From Actinomycetes bacterium (GTDB lineage: Bacteria; Actinomycetota; Acidimicrobiia; Acidimicrobiales; RAAP-2): a stretch of 47,303 nucleotides of DNA. The notes below the pieces were generated by a model that ran no database searches, was not told the DNA's origin, and saw nothing but the letters and a program-made list of their open reading frames with translations. Every line of letters begins with the position of its first letter. Position 1 is the stretch's first letter. Location: NCBI GenBank assembly GCA_021795095.1, contig JAJYPU010000004.1, positions 1 through 47,303 of the forward strand, in the 5' to 3' direction. Below are positions 23,467 through 31,823 of the stretch, piece after piece. The translations under genes and the position numbers were made by a program.

Positions 23467-24080
23467 GGGGCTCGTCCGCTCCCGTCTACGGTCGGGTCCA
23501 GCGCGGGACGCAACCGGGCGATCGCGGCGTCGAAGGTCGTGGCGGGGTCGAGCGCGCCACTGCTCGCGCGCGCCGTCGTCATCGAGGCCCGAAAGGCGGC
23601 GGTGGCGACGGCGGTCACCAGCGCCGGGTACGGGTCGCGCTCGGGGTCGAGACCGGTCCGCCGGGCGATCACCTCGACGAGGGCGCGCTCATAGGTGATG
23701 AAGGAGACGAACATCCGTCCGATGAGGGCGGGCTCGGCGCTGATCGCGCGCATGCGCAATGGCCACTCGTCACTCGATTCGTGAAAGAGTTGGCCCATCA
23801 CGACCCGCAGCGCCTCGAGCGGCGCCTCGTCAGCGGGTCGGCTGGCCAGTGAGTCGCGCAACTGGTCCACGCGCCACGCGTCGAATCCGATGATCGCGTC
23901 CTCCTTGGAGGGGAAGTGGTCGTAGAACGTCCGCACCGAGACGTCAGCTGCCGTCGCGATCTCCTCGACGGTGACGTCACGTATCCCGCGCTCGGCGCCC
24001 AGACGCAGCGCGGCCACGCGCAAGGCGTGATGGGTCGCGAGACGCTTACGTTCTCGCCGTCCGATGGGGTCTGCCACCAC
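23460..24080 (-). CDS. TetR-family regulator of the ABC exporter operon
   Basis: A 206-residue TetR protein. N-terminal HTH at about residues 12-60 (VTVEEIATAADVSVRTFYDH, then PSKEDAI). First gene of an operon with both exporter subunits, so it most likely represses its own operon and responds to an exported compound. GTG start at 24080 with no ribosome binding site; a CATACT box 6 bases upstream would make it leaderless. Palindromes just upstream are operator candidates. Confidence 0.9.
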   Translation of the reverse strand: MVADPIGRRERKRLATHHALRVAALRLGAERGIRDVTVEEIATAADVSVRTFYDHFPSKEDAIIGFDAWRVDQLRDSLASRPADEAPLEALRVVMGQLFHESSDEWPLRMRAISAEPALIGRMFVSFITYERALVEVIARRTGLDPERDPYPALVTAVATAAFRASMTTARASSGALDPATTFDAAIARLRPALDPTVDGSGRAPC

Positions 24081-24096
24081 GGACCCAGTATGCCTG

Positions 24097-24138
24097 ATTC
24101 ACTGCACGATGTGCAATTAGTTCATCACTGAAGTGAAT
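24097..24138. promoter_or_regulatory. Nested palindromes upstream of the exporter operon
   Basis: TGCAC-GAT-GTGCA (24103-24115) and TCACTGAAGTGA (24125-24136) are two perfect inverted repeats. They are framed by ATTCACT (24097-24103) and AGTGAAT (24132-24138), also inverted. They lie 17-58 bases before the TetR start and are the best operator candidates for that repressor. Confidence 0.55.
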
Positions 24139-24175
24139 GTCATCCTCGGAAGCGTGCTGTTGCTCGCCGTGGGCG

Positions 24176-24520
24176 CTAGAAACTGACGACGGTGTAGCCC
24201 TCGAGGGCGAAGGACTCAACCTCGGCTCCCGCAGCCACGAGCTCGAGCGGGCGAACGCCGATCTCGGCGGCCACCTCGTACTGTTCGACGTTGGCCCGAC
24301 AGGCGGTGGCGCCGATACCGGCGTCTCGCATCTCGGCGAGCTGGGTGTCGATGAGGGCGCTCGCGGCCAGCTTGACGGCGGGACCGAAGAACAGGACCCG
24401 CACATCGGCGCCGCGGTTGGCCTTCATGCGCGTGGCCATCACCATGCCGGGCACGGCGCGTGCGGGGTCGTCACTGATGATCATGAACGCGACCTTGGCG
24501 CGAGACTGCTCACTTGACAT
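24176..24520 (-). CDS. DsrE/DsrF-like family protein
   Basis: A 114-residue protein of the DsrE fold. It begins MSSEQSRAKVAFMIISDDPA and has a conserved-looking Cys in GIGATACRANVEQYE (about 74-88). DsrE-like proteins carry persulfide sulfur or act in tRNA thiolation and sulfur oxidation; several members are of unknown role. Start at ATG 24520 with AGAGGA upstream; it overlaps the preceding small ORF by 11 bases. It lies last in the same-strand run behind the TPP riboswitch, with a rhodanese gene nearby, hinting at sulfur transfer. Role inferred only. Confidence 0.78.
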   Translation of the reverse strand: MSSEQSRAKVAFMIISDDPARAVPGMVMATRMKANRGADVRVLFFGPAVKLAASALIDTQLAEMRDAGIGATACRANVEQYEVAAEIGVRPLELVAAGAEVESFALEGYTVVSF

Positions 24521-24767
24521 GGTGTTCCTCTGTCCTCTCAACGTTCGTCAACTGCGACGACCTCTCACGTTCGGTGTGCGGCTCCAACGGTGTGACCGGC
24601 GTGGCACACGACGACCCCCGGCCCTTCAGACGGGGCCACGCGAGCGTGGCCGCTACCGCGATGAGGGGCACGACGTCGCGTATCGCCGCGTCGGGGATGG
24701 GAGCGGCGCCGACGTAGCCCACCACGGCCGCCGCGACCACTCGACTGCTCACGCAGGAAAGCCTCAC
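24510..24767 (-). CDS. Small hypothetical membrane protein
   Basis: An ORF of up to 85 residues. One hydrophobic stretch (VVPLIAVAATLAWPRLKG, about 32-49) follows an Ala/Val-rich first part; the C-terminal third is polar and charged (EPHTERERSSQ). AAGGTGG lies 4 bases before the GTG at 24767; GTG at codon 6 is an alternative. The 3' end overlaps the DsrE start by 11 bases, supporting translational coupling. No family recognised. It could still be a chance ORF in GC-rich DNA. Confidence 0.45.
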   Translation of the reverse strand: MRLSCVSSRVVAAAVVGYVGAAPIPDAAIRDVVPLIAVAATLAWPRLKGRGSSCATPVTPLEPHTERERSSQLTNVERTEEHHVK

Positions 24768-24839
24768 CCAACCACCTTACTGGTGACTCGGGAGGGATCA
24801 TCCGTGTGACCACGGCCTTCGGTGGCGGCGGGATCGGTG

Positions 24840-26024
24840 TTACGCGCGCTGGCGCGCTCGGCCTGCGCCCAGGTGCGAGCGCAGCGCGGTTCCGGTCGGG
24901 GAGTCGAACCACTCGACGTGACCGAGCAGGTAGGACCGGTAGGCGAGCTCGACGTTGGCCGAGGAGTCGAGAACCCCGCCGAAGTACTCGACCTCGGAGA
25001 GGGCGAACTCGACGTGGGCGATCGGTAACACCGCGCCGAGTGTGGCGAGGTCATCGTCGGTGAGCGTGATGATCCCGTCGTAGCCATCGAGCAGGGCATC
25101 GAGGGCGCCGTAGTCGACCGTGACGGCCCTCACGCCAGCGGTGTCGAGCCAGTCGATGGCGCTGCGCTCAATCGCGACGGCGAGGTCGTGCAGTGCAAAG
25201 GTGCGGTTCGACAGGCCGAGGTCGAGCACGCTCGCAACATCGGCCTGCGGGGTCGCGTCACGCCACGTGAGGTTCGAGCCGTGCCAGTCGCCGTGGGTCC
25301 ACTGCGTCGCGACGTCGCCGAGATGGGAGGCCGCGGACTCGATCGGTCCGGCGAGGACCGACGCGTAATCTCCGAGGACGTCGTAGGTCGCCGTCGCGCG
25401 AACGAGGCCCGGCCGAGTGGTGACGAGGTGGCGATAGGCCGCCTCGGGGTCGGGGGCGAGGATGACCGCAACCGAATCGAGCAGGGGACCGAAGCCCCAC
25501 GGCGCGGCGTCGAAACCGGCCGCGGCCCGGTGGAAACGGGCGAGGGCCGCGCCGGCGGCGCCGGCGTGCGCGCGCGACAGGAACGGGTGCCACGAGGGGA
25601 CGTCGCGATAGCGATCGACGCCGGCCGCTTGCTCGTAGACCTCGTAGAGGACTCGCCCCCGTTCGTACACGGTCGAGCCGTCAGGTGTCGCGAGGACCGC
25701 CGGTGTGTTCAGGCCGCGTGACCGCAAGTGGTCGACGAAGGCGTGCTCGAGCGCGAGGCGTTCGCGCGATCGAACGCGAACGTCGTGACGCTTGAGAAAG
25801 TACGTCCGGCTCTTCAACTCGACGAGCGCCGCGGCCGACATCGGCCGTGGGCTGCGCCAGAGGATCGTCGCGACGTTCGTTCGCGATCGGTCCTCGACGT
25901 AGTGACCGAGGACCTCGGTGGCTTCCGCCGCGGCGATCGCCGGCCAGTCGGGGACGACGAGGTCGTTTCCCATCCCGTGGACGAGCCCATCGGGCTGCTT
26001 CCGTTCGTCGTCGGACGTGGTCAC
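24840..26024 (-). CDS. APH/choline kinase-fold phosphotransferase, candidate thiamine-salvage kinase
   Basis: A 394-residue aminoglycoside-phosphotransferase-fold protein. TYFLKRHD (about 64-71) carries the ATP-binding Lys, THGDWHGSNL is the catalytic HGDxxxxN loop, and VLDLGLSNRTFALHDLA stands for the Mg-binding DxD/DFG region. The GTG start at 26024 overlaps the NCS1 permease stop (GTGA), so it is co-translated with that gene and shares its TPP riboswitch. E. coli thiamine kinase ThiK belongs to this fold, so a thiamine, HMP or thiazole kinase role is attractive. An in-frame open stretch runs far upstream across the permease gene but is not coding. Function inferred from control and context. 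Confidence 0.82.
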   Translation of the reverse strand: MTTSDDERKQPDGLVHGMGNDLVVPDWPAIAAAEATEVLGHYVEDRSRTNVATILWRSPRPMSAAALVELKSRTYFLKRHDVRVRSRERLALEHAFVDHLRSRGLNTPAVLATPDGSTVYERGRVLYEVYEQAAGVDRYRDVPSWHPFLSRAHAGAAGAALARFHRAAAGFDAAPWGFGPLLDSVAVILAPDPEAAYRHLVTTRPGLVRATATYDVLGDYASVLAGPIESAASHLGDVATQWTHGDWHGSNLTWRDATPQADVASVLDLGLSNRTFALHDLAVAIERSAIDWLDTAGVRAVTVDYGALDALLDGYDGIITLTDDDLATLGAVLPIAHVEFALSEVEYFGGVLDSSANVELAYRSYLLGHVEWFDSPTGTALRSHLGAGRARQRA

Positions 26025-27418
26025 GCCTCGGCGTCGGCCTCGACGCGAAGCGGCTCGGTGCGGCGCGCGCGCAGGTTGACGAGCGCGCCGGTGAGTAGCG
26101 TCGCGACCACTGACACCACGAAGGATGTGAGCGAGGCCGACATCCAACTCGGCGCGTGGAAGTGCAGCGCGACCGCGATGCGCGCCCACATTGCGACCCA
26201 CCAGCCGATGTAGCCGGGGTTGATCAGCTGGTAGATGACGAAGCCGATCGCCCAGGGAACGAGCATCGTCGAGCGGCTCTGGGCCCGCGACGAGAGGTTG
26301 AGGTGCCCCTTGGAGAGCAGGAAGAAGTCGACGATGAACACCGCGGTCAGTGGGACGAACACCGATCCGAGCAGGACGAGGAAGTTCTCGTAGTCGGCGA
26401 TGTTGATCCCGAGGGCCAGTGCCGTGGTGAGCGCCGACACGATGAGTGCGAGCACGCGCCGGTCCCAGAGTGGCCGAAGGTTCTGGATCGAGACGACGGT
26501 CGAGTACACGTCCGCGAAGGACTGGTCGAGTTCGCGCGCGGCGAGCAGCGCGAAGGCGAGGGTGCCGAGGGGCACGGCGATGAATGCGCCGTAGATGTCC
26601 GACGGTGAGCGCGCCACGGTCACGAGAGCCACCAGGCCGATCACGTAGCAGAGCACCTGGGTGACGCCGTAGCCGACGAAGGCGCCCCAGAAGGCCGTGC
26701 GGGGTGTGCGCGAGTGACGCGTGTAGTCGGCGGCGAGCGGGGCGAAGGAGATCGCGACGGCGATGACTGTGTCGGTCGCCGCCCAGAAGCCGGTCCAGGT
26801 GCCGTGGGCGAGTGCGGGCATCGGGTGACGAAGCAACTCGACGAAGAGGTAGACGAGCACCACCAGCACGGCTGGCGTGGCGATGCGCCGCAGGATACGA
26901 ATGGCCCCGAGCGGGTACAGGGTCAAGAGCCCCGTGATCACCCCCGCGATGAGCACGTAGGCCCACTGGGCGAGACCTGGCTCGACGGTTCGCGCGGCCG
27001 TTGCGATGGTGACGAGCTCGAAGATCCCCCAACCCAGCAGCTGCACGATGTTGATTAAGGTTGGCAGGTAGGACAGTCGGCTCCCGAAGACGCCCCGGAG
27101 CAAGACCATGGCCGGCGCACCCGTGCGCGCACCGGCGACGCCCGAGAACGCGATCGCGAGGGTGCCAAGCACCGTGCCGAGCAGGATCGCCGTCAGCGCG
27201 GCGAGTAGCGAGAGTTCGGGGGTCCCGCCGCCGTTGGGCTGCAGGACGAAGATGGCACCGGTGAAGCCGAGCAGACTGACGCCGAGGTTGCCCCACAGCC
27301 CGAACTGATCAATGATCCCGAGTGGTTGAGGGACGGGCTCGACGAGGGTCCGCGGCACTTCGGCGTGACGGTCTCCCGAAACCAATGTGAATGACGAATC
27401 TGGCTGGCTGGTCACCAT
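26021..27418 (-). CDS. NCS1-family permease, candidate thiamine-precursor (CytX-type) transporter
   Basis: A 465-residue membrane protein of the nucleobase:cation symporter-1 family with about 12 helices. The N-terminal EPVPQPLGIIDQFGLWGNLG and GARTGAPAMVLLRGVFG blocks are typical of cytosine/purine/thiamine permeases; ITTFAPLAADYTR-like sequence (FAPLAADYTRHSR) follows. A TPP riboswitch directly upstream indicates control by thiamine pyrophosphate, as for CytX-type hydroxymethylpyrimidine permeases. ATG start with AAGGAGG at the riboswitch 3' edge. Coupled to the APH-like kinase. Family firm, substrate (thiamine, HMP or related base) inferred. Confidence 0.9.
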   Translation of the reverse strand: MVTSQPDSSFTLVSGDRHAEVPRTLVEPVPQPLGIIDQFGLWGNLGVSLLGFTGAIFVLQPNGGGTPELSLLAALTAILLGTVLGTLAIAFSGVAGARTGAPAMVLLRGVFGSRLSYLPTLINIVQLLGWGIFELVTIATAARTVEPGLAQWAYVLIAGVITGLLTLYPLGAIRILRRIATPAVLVVLVYLFVELLRHPMPALAHGTWTGFWAATDTVIAVAISFAPLAADYTRHSRTPRTAFWGAFVGYGVTQVLCYVIGLVALVTVARSPSDIYGAFIAVPLGTLAFALLAARELDQSFADVYSTVVSIQNLRPLWDRRVLALIVSALTTALALGINIADYENFLVLLGSVFVPLTAVFIVDFFLLSKGHLNLSSRAQSRSTMLVPWAIGFVIYQLINPGYIGWWVAMWARIAVALHFHAPSWMSASLTSFVVSVVATLLTGALVNLRARRTEPLRVEADAEA

Positions 27419-27423
27419 GACCT

Positions 27424-27519
27424 CCTTACGCCGGCATTACCCGGACAAGTTCGACGGTCGGTGGCACTGCGGCCCGTAGGCCAGCCACCCTCTCAGCCCG
27501 GTACGTCCGAGCTCCCGTT
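27424..27519 (-). promoter_or_regulatory. TPP riboswitch (THI element)
   Basis: On the minus strand the conserved core segments appear in order: CTGAGAGGGT, then a variable P3 arm (GGCTGGCC...), then ACCGTCGAACTTG and CCGGGTAATGCCGGCGTAAGG. These match the THI-box blocks CUGAGA, ACC..GAACCUG and GGNUAAUGCCNGCG. The 3' end runs into the AAGGAGG ribosome binding site 3 bases before the ATG, so TPP probably blocks translation. A TGGTACGCT extended -10 box (TACGCT at 27533-27538) lies just upstream. Boundaries are approximate by a few bases. Confidence 0.92.
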
Positions 27520-27602
27520 GTACAGCGACCCCAGCGTACCATCGCGACCGGCGGGCACTGGCTGCGGCGATGGATTCGCGGGTCGGGGTCGATTGGAGGC
27601 GA

Positions 27603-27630
27603 TTGGCCCGGATACCCCATGGGGTATACT
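27603..27630 (+). promoter_or_regulatory. Promoter of the rhodanese gene
   Basis: TTGGCC (27603-27608) and TATACT (27625-27630) are separated by 16 bases. The -10 box overlaps the right arm of the palindrome at 27612-27627, which would let a bound repressor shut the promoter. Confidence 0.65.
27612..27627. promoter_or_regulatory. CsoR/CstR-like operator palindrome
   Basis: ATACCCCATGGGGTAT is a perfect 16-bp palindrome with a G-run in each arm. This pattern resembles operators of the DUF156 (CsoR/RcnR/CstR) repressors, including persulfide-sensing ones that control rhodanese genes. No such regulator gene is in the window. Confidence 0.65.
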
Positions 27631-27657
27631 CGATCAGCGTCCCACAGGAGGTAATCA

Positions 27658-27984
27658 GTGATTTCTGAAGTCGACGTCCGTACGTTCATCGCCGCCCACG
27701 CCGACGGTGCCCACGTCCTGGACGTGCGCGAGCCCCACGAATACGAGGCCGGTCACGTCCCCGGTGCTCGGCTCGTCCCGCTCAGCACCGTGCCCGACGT
27801 GGCGCGCGAACTGCCGATTGGTCCCCCGATCTACGTGATCTGCCAGAGCGGCAGTCGAAGCCGGGTCGCCGCGGCGCACCTCGCTCGGATCGGTCACGAT
27901 GTGCGCGCGGTCATCGGTGGCACGAGCAGTTGGGTCAGCGCCGGACGCCCGGTGGTGCGCGGCTTGCGTGCGAACATCGCCTGA
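27658..27984 (+). CDS. Single-domain rhodanese (sulfurtransferase)
   Basis: A 108-residue rhodanese domain protein. LDVREPHEYEAGHVPGARLV is the entry block and CQSGSRS (Cys62) the active-site loop that takes a persulfide. It moves sulfane sulfur, for instance from thiosulfate or glutathione/mycothiol persulfides. GTG start with AGGAGGT. A promoter whose -10 box sits in a CsoR-like palindrome suggests induction by copper or reactive sulfur. It is divergent from the TPP-controlled operon. Monocistronic, with a hairpin just after the stop. Confidence 0.92.
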   Translation: MISEVDVRTFIAAHADGAHVLDVREPHEYEAGHVPGARLVPLSTVPDVARELPIGPPIYVICQSGSRSRVAAAHLARIGHDVRAVIGGTSSWVSAGRPVVRGLRANIA

Positions 27985-27988
27985 TCGT

Positions 27989-28004
27989 CCCGGGCGGCCC
28001 CGGG
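27989..28004 (+). terminator. GC-rich hairpin after the rhodanese gene
   Basis: CCCGGG-CGGC-CCCGGG forms a 6-bp all-GC stem 5 bases after the stop codon. No T-run follows, so it would be a U-less terminator. Confidence 0.4.
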
Positions 28005-28060
28005 TCGACTTGGTCGCGGCGTCCGGCGAACCAACGGGGGCCGAAGGTGCTCGCGCCGGA

Positions 28061-28333
28061 TTACTTGTTGTGGCCGACGTGCCACTTGGCACAGACGGCG
28101 CACTGATAGACGTTCATCGGTGCCCCGTCGCGTTTGGACAGTAGACGGGCGCGGGCCTCAGCGTCCTCGCGCCGGTCGTAACCGACCTTCGGCCGTCCCC
28201 GTGCCGTGGTGTGCGAACGCGGTCCGCGACGAAGTGATGTGCCTGGTTTCCCTCGACCGCCGTAGCGGCCCGACCAATAGAAGACGAAGGCAACGATCGC
28301 GATGGCGACGACCAAGACGATGACGGTCACCAC
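28061..28333 (-). CDS. Membrane microprotein with C-terminal zinc-ribbon-like motif
   Basis: A 90-residue protein. Residues 1-20 form one membrane helix (VTVIVLVVAIAIVAFVFYW), then a Gly/Arg-rich basic linker. The last 20 residues carry YQCAVCAKWHVGH, a CxxC plus HxxxH pattern that could bind Zn2+. Such C-terminal knuckles occur in small actinobacterial proteins of unknown function. GTG start. Convergent with the rhodanese gene. No function assigned. Confidence 0.7.
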   Translation of the reverse strand: MVTVIVLVVAIAIVAFVFYWSGRYGGRGKPGTSLRRGPRSHTTARGRPKVGYDRREDAEARARLLSKRDGAPMNVYQCAVCAKWHVGHNK

Positions 28334-28421
28334 GGTCGCCGTCTCCGGTAGGGTCGGGCGCAGTGGTACGTGTCGGTGCTCGTCGTGGAGCGGCGAGAGG
28401 GTGACGGCGACGTGACGCTCC

Positions 28422-28439
28422 GTCGCGTAGGGGCGCGAC
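28422..28439 (-). terminator. Hairpin downstream of the pgi-gnd-zwf-HAD operon
   Basis: GTCGCG and CGCGAC form a perfect 6-bp stem with a 6-base loop, 55 bases after the stop of the HAD gene. No T-run; a candidate U-less terminator. The rest of 28334-28493 holds nothing else I can identify. Confidence 0.35.
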
Positions 28440-28493
28440 CCGGTGATCGAGAGGTGCCCTCGTCCATCGACTCAGTCGCCGTCGGGCTAAGGG

Positions 28494-29297
28494 TCAGCTC
28501 AGTATGAAATCCGCGACGGCCCGTGCGAACCCCTCCTCGGCATTGGTAGTGGTGACGACGTGGGCGGCGCGCTGCACGGCGGAGTCTGCGTTGCCCATTG
28601 CGACGCTGAACCCGGACGCCTGGAACATGGCCACGTCGTTATGCATGTCGCCGATCGTCGCGATCTCCTGGGGGGCGATGTCGTAGCGCTTGGCCAAGTA
28701 GTCCACGACGCCGCCCTTGTTGGCGTCGGGGTTGGTGACGTCGAGGTAGTAGGTCTGTGAACGAGTCGCCGAAACGCGCGTCGTGAACCGTTCGTTCGTC
28801 GCCGACCAGGCGGCGGCACTCGCGTCGGCGTCGTCGCTCACACCGACGATCTTGTTGACCCCATGTATGACCCCCTCGAAACTCGCTACCTCGGTTGGAC
28901 CGCCCTCAAGGATCCGCGCCTCCTGGTCGACGTGGGGACCATCCTTGTCAAGGACAAACCAATCGTCGCTTCGAAAGACCCAGATGGACATCGCGTGAGC
29001 CTGCAGTACGTCGATGATGTCGCCAACGATGTCGTCGTCTATCGTTCGCTCCTCGATCACGGTGAGATCGTCGTTCACGATCGCACCGCCGTTGAAGGCG
29101 CCGAGGGGTGTCGTCAACCCGAGCGGCTCGACGAAGCGGACCAAGCCGCGCGGCGGTCGCGCACTGGTGATGGCGAAGGTGATCCCCGCGTCACGCAACT
29201 CGTGCACGGCGCGGATTGACGGGGCCGTCAACTCCTTTTCGGGCGTGATCAGCGTGCCGTCGACGTCTGAGAGCAGGAGCCGGATGCGGCCGGTCAT
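28494..29297 (-). CDS. Cof-type HAD-IIB phosphatase
   Basis: A 267-residue HAD-IIB hydrolase. Motif I is [16 protein letters not shown], motif II ITSARPP, and the late [22 protein letters not shown] block is the Cof/YbiV hallmark. These enzymes dephosphorylate sugar phosphates and related compounds. Start at ATG 29297, overlapping the zwf stop (ATGA), so it ends the pgi-gnd-zwf operon. It may recycle a sugar phosphate of that pathway; no 6-phosphogluconolactonase gene is in the cluster and this is not one. Confidence 0.88.
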   Translation of the reverse strand: MTGRIRLLLSDVDGTLITPEKELTAPSIRAVHELRDAGITFAITSARPPRGLVRFVEPLGLTTPLGAFNGGAIVNDDLTVIEERTIDDDIVGDIIDVLQAHAMSIWVFRSDDWFVLDKDGPHVDQEARILEGGPTEVASFEGVIHGVNKIVGVSDDADASAAAWSATNERFTTRVSATRSQTYYLDVTNPDANKGGVVDYLAKRYDIAPQEIATIGDMHNDVAMFQASGFSVAMGNADSAVQRAAHVVTTTNAEEGFARAVADFILS

Positions 29298-30739
29298 TCG
29301 GGCAGACACCACGTGTTTGGGGCGATGAGGTCGATCGCGGAAGTGGGCCCCCATGAACCCCGGGCGTAGGGCTCGACCGTCGGCGGCGACGCGAGCAGAT
29401 CCGCGCTCACCTCCCAGAGTCGTTCGATACCGTCGGAGCGTGTGAAGAGCGTGCGTTTACCCAACATCGCCTCGAGGATGAGGTATTCGTAGGCCTCGAG
29501 GTGGTGGGCCTTTTGGAAGGAATTCGCGTAGTTGAACGTCATCTCGGCGGCGTCAAGACGCATCTCGGGGCCGGGCTGTTTGGCGAAGAAGTGCGCGTGG
29601 ATCGATCCCGGGTCGGCGAAATCGACGACGAGGCGGTTGCCACGGTTGGCCGGTGCCCCCTTGGCGAGGGGGAAGAGTCGCATGACCGGCTCTTCGAATC
29701 CGATGGTGATGACCTGGCGGCTCTCGGCGAGCGCCTTACCGGTGCGCAGGTAGAAGGGCACGCCCTTCCAGCGGGTGTTCTCGATCTCGGCGCGAATGGC
29801 GACGAACGTCTCGGTCGGTGAGTCGCGCGCGACGCCGGCTTCGTCGCGGTAGCCATCGTACTGGCCACGAACGACCTGGGCGGGGTCGATGGGCCGCAAG
29901 GTCTCGAACACCTTGTGGACCTCATCGCGCAGCGGCCGCGCCTCGAGTGAGGTCGGCTGTTCCATCGCAATGAAGCCCATCACCTGGAACAGGTGGCTCA
30001 CGACCATGTCGCGAAAGGCGCCAGTTCCCTCGTAGAACGCGCCGCGTCCCTCGATCGTGAGTGTTTCGGGGACGTCGATCTGGACATAGCGGACGTGGTC
30101 GCGATTCCACAGAGGTTCGAAGAACCGGTTGGCAAATCGCAGGGCGAGGATGTTGTCGATCGACTCTTTGCCGAGGAAGTGGTCGATGCGAAAGACCTGG
30201 GTCTCGTCGAAGTTCGCCTTTATGACGGCGTTTAGCTCTTTTGCCGAGGCGAGGTCGACGCCGAAAGGCTTCTCCAAGATCACACGGGCGTTGCGACGCA
30301 GGTCCGAGGCGCCCAGCATGGTGACCAGACCCAGGACTGCATCGGGTGGGACCGCGAGGTGGAACAGACGGTTGACGTCACCGCCGATGGCCGCCTCGGC
30401 CTTGTCGATGGCGGCGAGGAGCGCCGACCCGTCCTGCGCCGAGGACTCAGCGAACGAGAGCGACGCGACGAAGGAATCCCATACGTCGCCGTCGGGGGCG
30501 AGTTCACCGAATTCGTCAACGGAGTCGTGCGCGAACGAACGGAAGTCCTCACTCGAGACGGCGAAGGCTGCCGGGGCCGACCCGATGATCCGGTAGTCCT
30601 TCGGGAGCAGCCCGGCTAAGGCCAGGTGGTAGAGCCCCGGGATGATCTTGCGTCGTGCGAGATCGCCTGTCGCGCCGAAGAGAACGATGACGTAATTGGC
30701 GGGGACCCCGACATCTGTTTCGATCGGGTGGGTACTCAC
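29294..30739 (-). CDS. zwf: Glucose-6-phosphate 1-dehydrogenase
   Basis: A 481-residue enzyme that oxidises glucose-6-phosphate to 6-phosphogluconolactone with NAD(P)+. [20 protein letters not shown] is the coenzyme site and [16 protein letters not shown] the substrate site with the catalytic His. GTG start 52 bases after gnd; coupled to the HAD gene by ATGA. Part of an oxidative pentose phosphate operon. Confidence 0.97.
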   Translation of the reverse strand: MSTHPIETDVGVPANYVIVLFGATGDLARRKIIPGLYHLALAGLLPKDYRIIGSAPAAFAVSSEDFRSFAHDSVDEFGELAPDGDVWDSFVASLSFAESSAQDGSALLAAIDKAEAAIGGDVNRLFHLAVPPDAVLGLVTMLGASDLRRNARVILEKPFGVDLASAKELNAVIKANFDETQVFRIDHFLGKESIDNILALRFANRFFEPLWNRDHVRYVQIDVPETLTIEGRGAFYEGTGAFRDMVVSHLFQVMGFIAMEQPTSLEARPLRDEVHKVFETLRPIDPAQVVRGQYDGYRDEAGVARDSPTETFVAIRAEIENTRWKGVPFYLRTGKALAESRQVITIGFEEPVMRLFPLAKGAPANRGNRLVVDFADPGSIHAHFFAKQPGPEMRLDAAEMTFNYANSFQKAHHLEAYEYLILEAMLGKRTLFTRSDGIERLWEVSADLLASPPTVEPYARGSWGPTSAIDLIAPNTWCLPE

Positions 30740-30791
30740 CGGAGAAGACCGTCTAATCGAGTGACTCGCGAGGTTCGAGGTGGGGTCATCG

Positions 30792-31823
30792 TCAAGACGG
30801 TTTCTCGACGTGGCCGCCGAACTCCGAGCGCATGGCCGAGAGGAGCTTCGCCGTGAATTGCCCGCGCTCGCGCGACTCGTAGCGTTGCCAGAGTGCGGCG
30901 CTGATCACGGGCGCGGGGACCGACTCGTCGATCGCGGCCTGCACGGTCCAGCGGCCCTCGCCCGAATCGGAGACCCGGCCGCTGAATTCGCTGAGTTCCG
31001 GCGAACCGGCCAGTGCGTCGGCGGTCAGGTCCATCAGCCACGAGCTGATGACCGAACCGTGCCGCCAGACCTCGGCGACCTCGGCGACGTCGATGTCGTA
31101 GGCGTAGAAGGCAGGATTGCGCATCGGCGTGGTCTCGGCGTCTGCCTCGACCTCGGCCGTTCCCGCATTCGCGTGTTTGAGGATGCTGAGCCCCTCCGCG
31201 ATGGCCGCCATCATGCCGTACTCGATACCGTTGTGCACCATCTTGACGAAGTGTCCGGCACCGTTCGGTCCGCAGTGCAGGTAACCGCTGGTCGCGGTGC
31301 CGGGCCGTCCCGATCGCGCCGCCGTCGCCAGGACACCATCGTCGCCGGGGCTGATCGAGCGAAAGAGCGGTTCGAGTCGGGTCACGACCATCGTCTCTCC
31401 GCCGATCATCAGGCTGTAGCCCCGCTCGAGGCCCCAGACGCCACCGCTCGTCCCACAGTCCACGTAGTGGATGTTCCGAGTGGCGAGCGCTCTCGAACGG
31501 ACGAGGTCGTCCTGGTAGAAGGAGTTTCCGCCGTCGATAACGACGTCGCCGGGTTCGAGATGGTCGAACAGTTGGGTCACGGTGTCTCCCGTGATCGCCG
31601 CCGGCAACATGAGCCAGATGGTCCGCGGTGCATCGAGTTTGGCGACGAGGTCCTCGATCGACGAGGCGCTAACCACACCCTCAGGTTCCAGCGCGGTCAC
31701 CGCCTCGGGATTGACGTCGTAGGCCACGCAGTGGTGGCCGTCGCGGGTCAGTCGTCGAACGATGTTCGCCCCCATGCGTCCGAGCCCGATCATGCCTAAC
31801 TGCATTGGCGATTCCGTGGTCAT
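30792..31823 (-). CDS. gnd: 6-phosphogluconate dehydrogenase, short (YqeC/GndA-like) form
   Basis: A 343-residue decarboxylating dehydrogenase giving ribulose-5-phosphate. N-terminal [17 protein letters not shown] is the dinucleotide fold, followed by [10 protein letters not shown] and [20 protein letters not shown], the substrate loop. The length, about 340 rather than 470 residues, marks the short form, often NAD-dependent. The start is ATG 31823, whose A is the last base of the pgi stop (TGATG), with GGAAGGA upstream. Confidence 0.95.
   Translation of the reverse strand: MTTESPMQLGMIGLGRMGANIVRRLTRDGHHCVAYDVNPEAVTALEPEGVVSASSIEDLVAKLDAPRTIWLMLPAAITGDTVTQLFDHLEPGDVVIDGGNSFYQDDLVRSRALATRNIHYVDCGTSGGVWGLERGYSLMIGGETMVVTRLEPLFRSISPGDDGVLATAARSGRPGTATSGYLHCGPNGAGHFVKMVHNGIEYGMMAAIAEGLSILKHANAGTAEVEADAETTPMRNPAFYAYDIDVAEVAEVWRHGSVISSWLMDLTADALAGSPELSEFSGRVSDSGEGRWTVQAAIDESVPAPVISAALWQRYESRERGQFTAKLLSAMRSEFGGHVEKPS

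Noticed and set aside
24840..27296. An 818-codon minus-strand open frame suggesting a permease-kinase fusion
   Set aside because: Its first half is out of frame with the real NCS1 permease and reads as Arg/Pro/His-rich shadow sequence. The true kinase begins at GTG 26024, inside the GTGA overlap.
28334..28493. A possible tRNA suggested by several short stems
   Set aside because: No cloverleaf with TTCRA-type T-loop or acceptor stem could be drawn.
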